Assembly: GCA_009760855.2 (NCBI GenBank)
Contig: WPIO01000022.1
Span: 5,032,001-5,096,000, forward strand
Length of the DNA: 64,000 bases
Source of the DNA: Cristatella mucedo
Lineage: Eukaryota > Bryozoa > Phylactolaemata > Cristatellidae
Reading direction: 5' to 3'
Shown piece by piece: positions 60,503 to 64,000 of this stretch. A program made the position numbers and the translations under genes. Every line of letters begins with the position of its first letter. Positions within the stretch are counted from its first letter, which is position 1. The notes beneath the pieces were generated by a model. That model did no database searches and was not told the DNA's origin. It saw only the letters and a program-made list of their open reading frames with translations.

Positions 60503-62292
60503 GAATAAAAAAGTCATTTTGGAACTCTATATACAGATTATGAGCACGCATCAGCAGAGTGATGCGATGATGAGCAAATTTTTGAGGGCCACGTCTTTCA
60601 AGTTTAGGCTTGGCACTAAACTTGCCAGTGGCTAATAGGTTGGTCTTATTAGTGTTACACTTCGGGAAGTTAGTGGCCGTAAAGTGCAAACGTCGTTAAT
60701 TGAGGCTGCAATGAAGGTGAATGGTTTGGATGCAGAGCTGACAAGTGTCAAAGGATAGGTCTAACTGGGTTCTATCAGCTTAAAAATGAAAGGCAAAATT
60801 GTATTTGACAATGACATCGAACAAATTGAGAGTACACTTAGATAGCGAAAAGAAGGCCATCACTTACTTGTGGTCTTCCTGCATGACCGACAGCCATTTG
60901 CATCTATGCTCTGGCATCTCTCAGTGAGGTATAACTTAACACCGCAGGATAGCACTGAGCTAGTGAGACCTTAGTGCGTCCAGTTGTGCTCCAAAAAGAA
61001 ATCCGGTGATTGCTTGCTTTAAATGCTCACGTGCAAAATCTAATGAGGGGCTGCAATAATTTGTCTGTTAGGTCATGGCTCGCTCGTCTGTCTTGGATAA
61101 AAATAGTAGAACGAAGACTGATTAAGGATACGAATGTTCTGATTAAAGGTACTAAGGTTCTAGCAATCTTTTATCGGCTTTTTAATGAGTGGCCAAACTA
61201 TAGTGGCTTTTTGGAGGGTAGGGACTCTCGTATCCAGGGATATATACAGCTACGCACATCTGCATATTTATTGCATGTGCACAGCTTTATATGCTTGCGT
61301 GTAAATTACATATAAATATATTGTCTATGAATTTACTGGTATATATTTATTTATACATAAATCTACTCAAAAATTTGATCTGCGTAGTGAGCAGCAGAAA
61401 TATTTGTATAACATCGAAATCACGCTATTTTCTCACGAACTCTTCGTGTTACGCAGAAGCATCTTGTAGGCCAAGTGCCTCATGGATCGCGAACGATCTC
61501 GCGAAAAAGCCGTCAAACAAGATTAAGATGACGCTGCCATCCAACCGACCGGTCGCAATGACAACGACTGCTGCAGGTCAAGAGAAATGCATTCCGATGA
61601 TACATTTAAAGTATACTGTCCAGATTACGGAAGCTAACTGAGGTCCAATCTTGCTCACTCCGTACTGTGGCAGTCACCATCTGTCGAGGACGACCTAGGA
61701 AGCTCACCTTTGCAGCACTATCGCTTTGGCAAAGCGTGCAAATTCGTGCTTGTTGTTCTCAGCCGACAGCTACAGTCTTTCGTGTATTTCTCTGAGCATG
61801 AGCCTCAATTCGATGACTTGTAACCCTGGTCGCATTGAATCTTAACCTCTAAGGTAACCCTCTGCGCCGATCTTGATTATTAAACCAAGCCTTGCATGAT
61901 TCACATCTTCGAAATGCAACCACGTGACGTGAGCAGAATTTCTATAGAACTCGCGTTAAGAGTTACTTGGAGAGGAGTAGACGAACCTCGAACAAAAGTC
62001 AGTGATGTCATGTCTGCACAGTCCTCTCCGAACGCTGCAACTAATCTATTCTGCTTTCTCAAAGTTAGTACTCAAAATAAACATCCAGTCTTTAATGGCT
62101 AATAGCTCCCACTACTCGACACCTTACGCTAACGCTTCTCTGGTGCTTTTTGAGTTGGGCAGCTTGTTAGCAGGCCAATAGGGTCAACAACGAATTTCGC
62201 GAAAAAAAATTCAGGCAATTCTTAACTGATCGAGAACATTTTCTTTCTGACTCTCGCTGCGGATGCTTTCAAGTATAAAGTGAATCGGTAAT
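60503..62292. other. unassigned region
   Basis: No recognised gene. The 116-codon plus frame at 61291-61641 ends in a basic, Ser/Thr-rich stretch without a known domain. Confidence 0.4.
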
Positions 62293-62425
62293 AATCAGCT
62301 GATTTAGCAGCAGCCTCGTTTTATACATGCAGCATAATAGCCTTAGTGGATATTACTCTCGCTAGTGGTTGGCAAAATAATGTTGCCTTGTGCGGGACTG
62401 TAACTCGCTGCTCGGATCCAGACGT
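62293..62425 (-). repeat. tRNA-derived SINE, strongly diverged
   Basis: The tail (tcagctgatttagcagcagcc) and the order tatacatgcagcataatagcctta, ctcgctagtggttggcaa follow the family. The head is barely recognisable. Confidence 0.5.
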
Positions 62426-62876
62426 CCTTACCTCCAGTCCAAGACCCAGGTGCCATCCGGCATCCACACTACTCTTGGCTAAAAATCACGCGATCACTCT
62501 TAATGCTCCCGGGTAAATACACAATTTTCTTCGGCGATTATTCCCAGTTAAGTTTCGTGGCGGGCTCATAAAACAACGTGTTCCAAACGTAGTCTGCGGC
62601 TTCCTCGTCCGGTCAGACCTAGGCTGCCAACTCAACGCTCGTAATGAGGCGCCGAGTCTCTCAGCCGATGCGCGACGACTAGCGACGACGACGCCTGAAC
62701 CTTGTGGCACGGCTAGTGACTTTTGGGAGCTGCGCCAATCCACGCAAGTATGCCGATAGTAGCACGAACACAGCAGCGAGGGCTCGTACTTTAACATAAC
62801 AGATGCGTATCCATGATGTAGATAAGTCTATTTGAAACCACCGGATGGTTAAGGCTTTTAACAGTGGCCATTGACA

Positions 62877-63112
62877 ATAATACATTTGTATAGCACTCTC
62901 GGAGAACTTAATCTCTTTTTAGGCACTTTACATAGCCACGACTTATACCAACGGCTCCGTGGCCCAGAGCCCAAATCAACTAAAATGCCAATGCAGAGCT
63001 CGGAATAAAACTGACTGCCTATCTCATAGTGCCGGCTGATACGCAAATGTAAAGCACCTAGAGAGAGATTGAGTTCTCTGAGGCGGCATTATCAAGTGCA
63101 TTATTATTATTA
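62877..63112. repeat. inverted pair of L2 hairpin tails (MITE-like unit)
   Basis: An antisense L2 tail at 62877-62940 and a sense tail at 63045-63112 face outward, with an (ATA)/(ATT) run at each end and about 105 bases between. Together they form an about 65-bp terminal inverted repeat. Confidence 0.6.
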
Positions 63113-63245
63113 TATGCGGCTTCGGCCATCGTTGATCGTTGCATATATAGGCTCCTAGTCGTTACAATTCAGGAACCATGAGTAATAATTATTAGTCAAC
63201 ATCTGGCTGCTTTAGCCTTCTGCCAATTTGAAATAAAATAAAAGT

Positions 63246-63405
63246 GTATTAGCTTATTTAGCAGCCCCGTTCGTATAGCGGCAGAAAAGCCTTAACGGCT
63301 TTCACCAATGCTTTTGGTTGGCGATAAAAGATCGCCCACTGCATGATTCAAACCCACGACCTCGATCGTGAAGAGGAAGCACCTTACCTCCTGGGCTGTC
63401 ACGAA
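63246..63405 (-). repeat. tRNA-derived SINE
   Basis: Tail (ttagcttatttagcagcccc), central block, B-box region (rc of atgattcaaaccc, mutated) and a head altered near the A box (cctgggctgtcacg). Confidence 0.75.
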
Positions 63406-63642
63406 CCAGCTGCACATAAGGTAAACGGACTCAAATAAGGGCATTCCATTAAGGTTTCCGTGTTAAGGTCTCCTTCAAAATTCTTGCTGCTCTTTGAGCC
63501 AGTTATGACTATGGAACTTCGCCTCAGTGCAATGTCTGAGCCCTAGTACTTTGCTATTAATTAATATGAAATACCGATAGACGAATATATAATGATATAT
63601 TTCACTTATATTTTATTCTATGTTATAGATGTTATTATACCA

Positions 63643-63645
<3 letters not shown>

Positions 63646-63736
<91 letters not shown>
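63646..63736. repeat. compound (AC)n(TA)n microsatellite
   Basis: About 34 bp of AC followed by about 57 bp of TA. Neighbouring words ataatgatatatttc and tgctataataacat are AT-rich. Confidence 0.95.
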
Positions 63737-63738
<2 letters not shown>

Positions 63739-64000
63739 CTATAATAACATACTGCACAATTTTGAATGAATGGCTATTTACACTCAGCATAAATGCTTAT
63801 GCAGTAATTAATAATGCAAAAAATAAAGACGGAGAATTTCTCAAGCATACTCTGTCTGGTTAGTCCAAAAGTAGAGGTGGAGTGTAAAAACTGTAGAGGT
63901 GATGTTATAATAAAATTGTGGTAGGTCACGTAGTGACGATGTCCTCCATTTCTCCTTCCAACAGCGAATGCCACAGCGATGCCTATATTTGGTTAATTTT
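63737..64000. other. unassigned, window end
   Basis: Nothing recognised before the end of the window. Confidence 0.4.

Overview
The window is nuclear DNA from a multicellular animal. It shows spliced genes with GT/AG introns, a eukaryotic tRNA, CpG-rich promoter DNA, long microsatellites, and many decayed non-LTR retrotransposons, SINEs and DNA transposons. I see no bacterial-style operons. The single-PDZ NHERF gene resembles the protostome (Sip1-type) arrangement rather than the two-PDZ vertebrate genes, so an invertebrate is likely. I cannot name the species.

Two host protein genes are reconstructed with confidence, both from short exons that a plain ORF scan misses or only partly shows. 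(1) RPL39 (eL39), plus strand, 9647-11844: exon 1 codes only for the start Met and follows a 5'TOP-like tract, exons 2 and 3 complete a 51-residue protein, and a poly(A) signal lies at 11943. (2) An NHERF/Sip1-type scaffold gene, minus strand, 34341-21393: exon 1 carries the PDZ domain, exon 2 an Ala/Pro/Lys linker with an 18-bp tandem repeat, and exon 3 a C-terminal ezrin-binding-like tail. The splice phases agree (1 then 0), giving about 288 residues. A tRNA-Trp(CCA) gene lies at 46023-46095 on the minus strand. A possible last exon of an unknown coiled-coil gene ends at 51421.

Most of the rest is mobile DNA. L2-clade LINE family A is present in about 16 pieces. Its 3' end carries a conserved hairpin followed by (ATT)n. 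A second L2-like family (B) has four copies, the best at 56846-58865. A tRNA-derived SINE family is scattered throughout, and some members carry an L2-type 3' tail. A 2.06-kb MULE/FLYWCH DNA transposon (42584-44641) retains both terminal inverted repeats and a perfect 10-bp target duplication. There are also a decayed Tigger/pogo element (52868-54421) with a SINE inside it, a short Tigger-like element (51882-52553), a short hAT element (60077-60494), and a 738-bp solo-LTR-like insertion (38481-39218) within a LINE.

The most unusual items are a textbook heat-shock promoter (six in-register HSF units plus a TATA box, 26091-26132) with no recognisable gene after it, lying antisense in NHERF intron 1; a two-family LINE chimera inserted as one unit with a shared flanking duplication; and the MULE, whose inverted repeats are built from degenerate tandem 15-mers. 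I found no CRISPR array and no convincing new multi-gene system.
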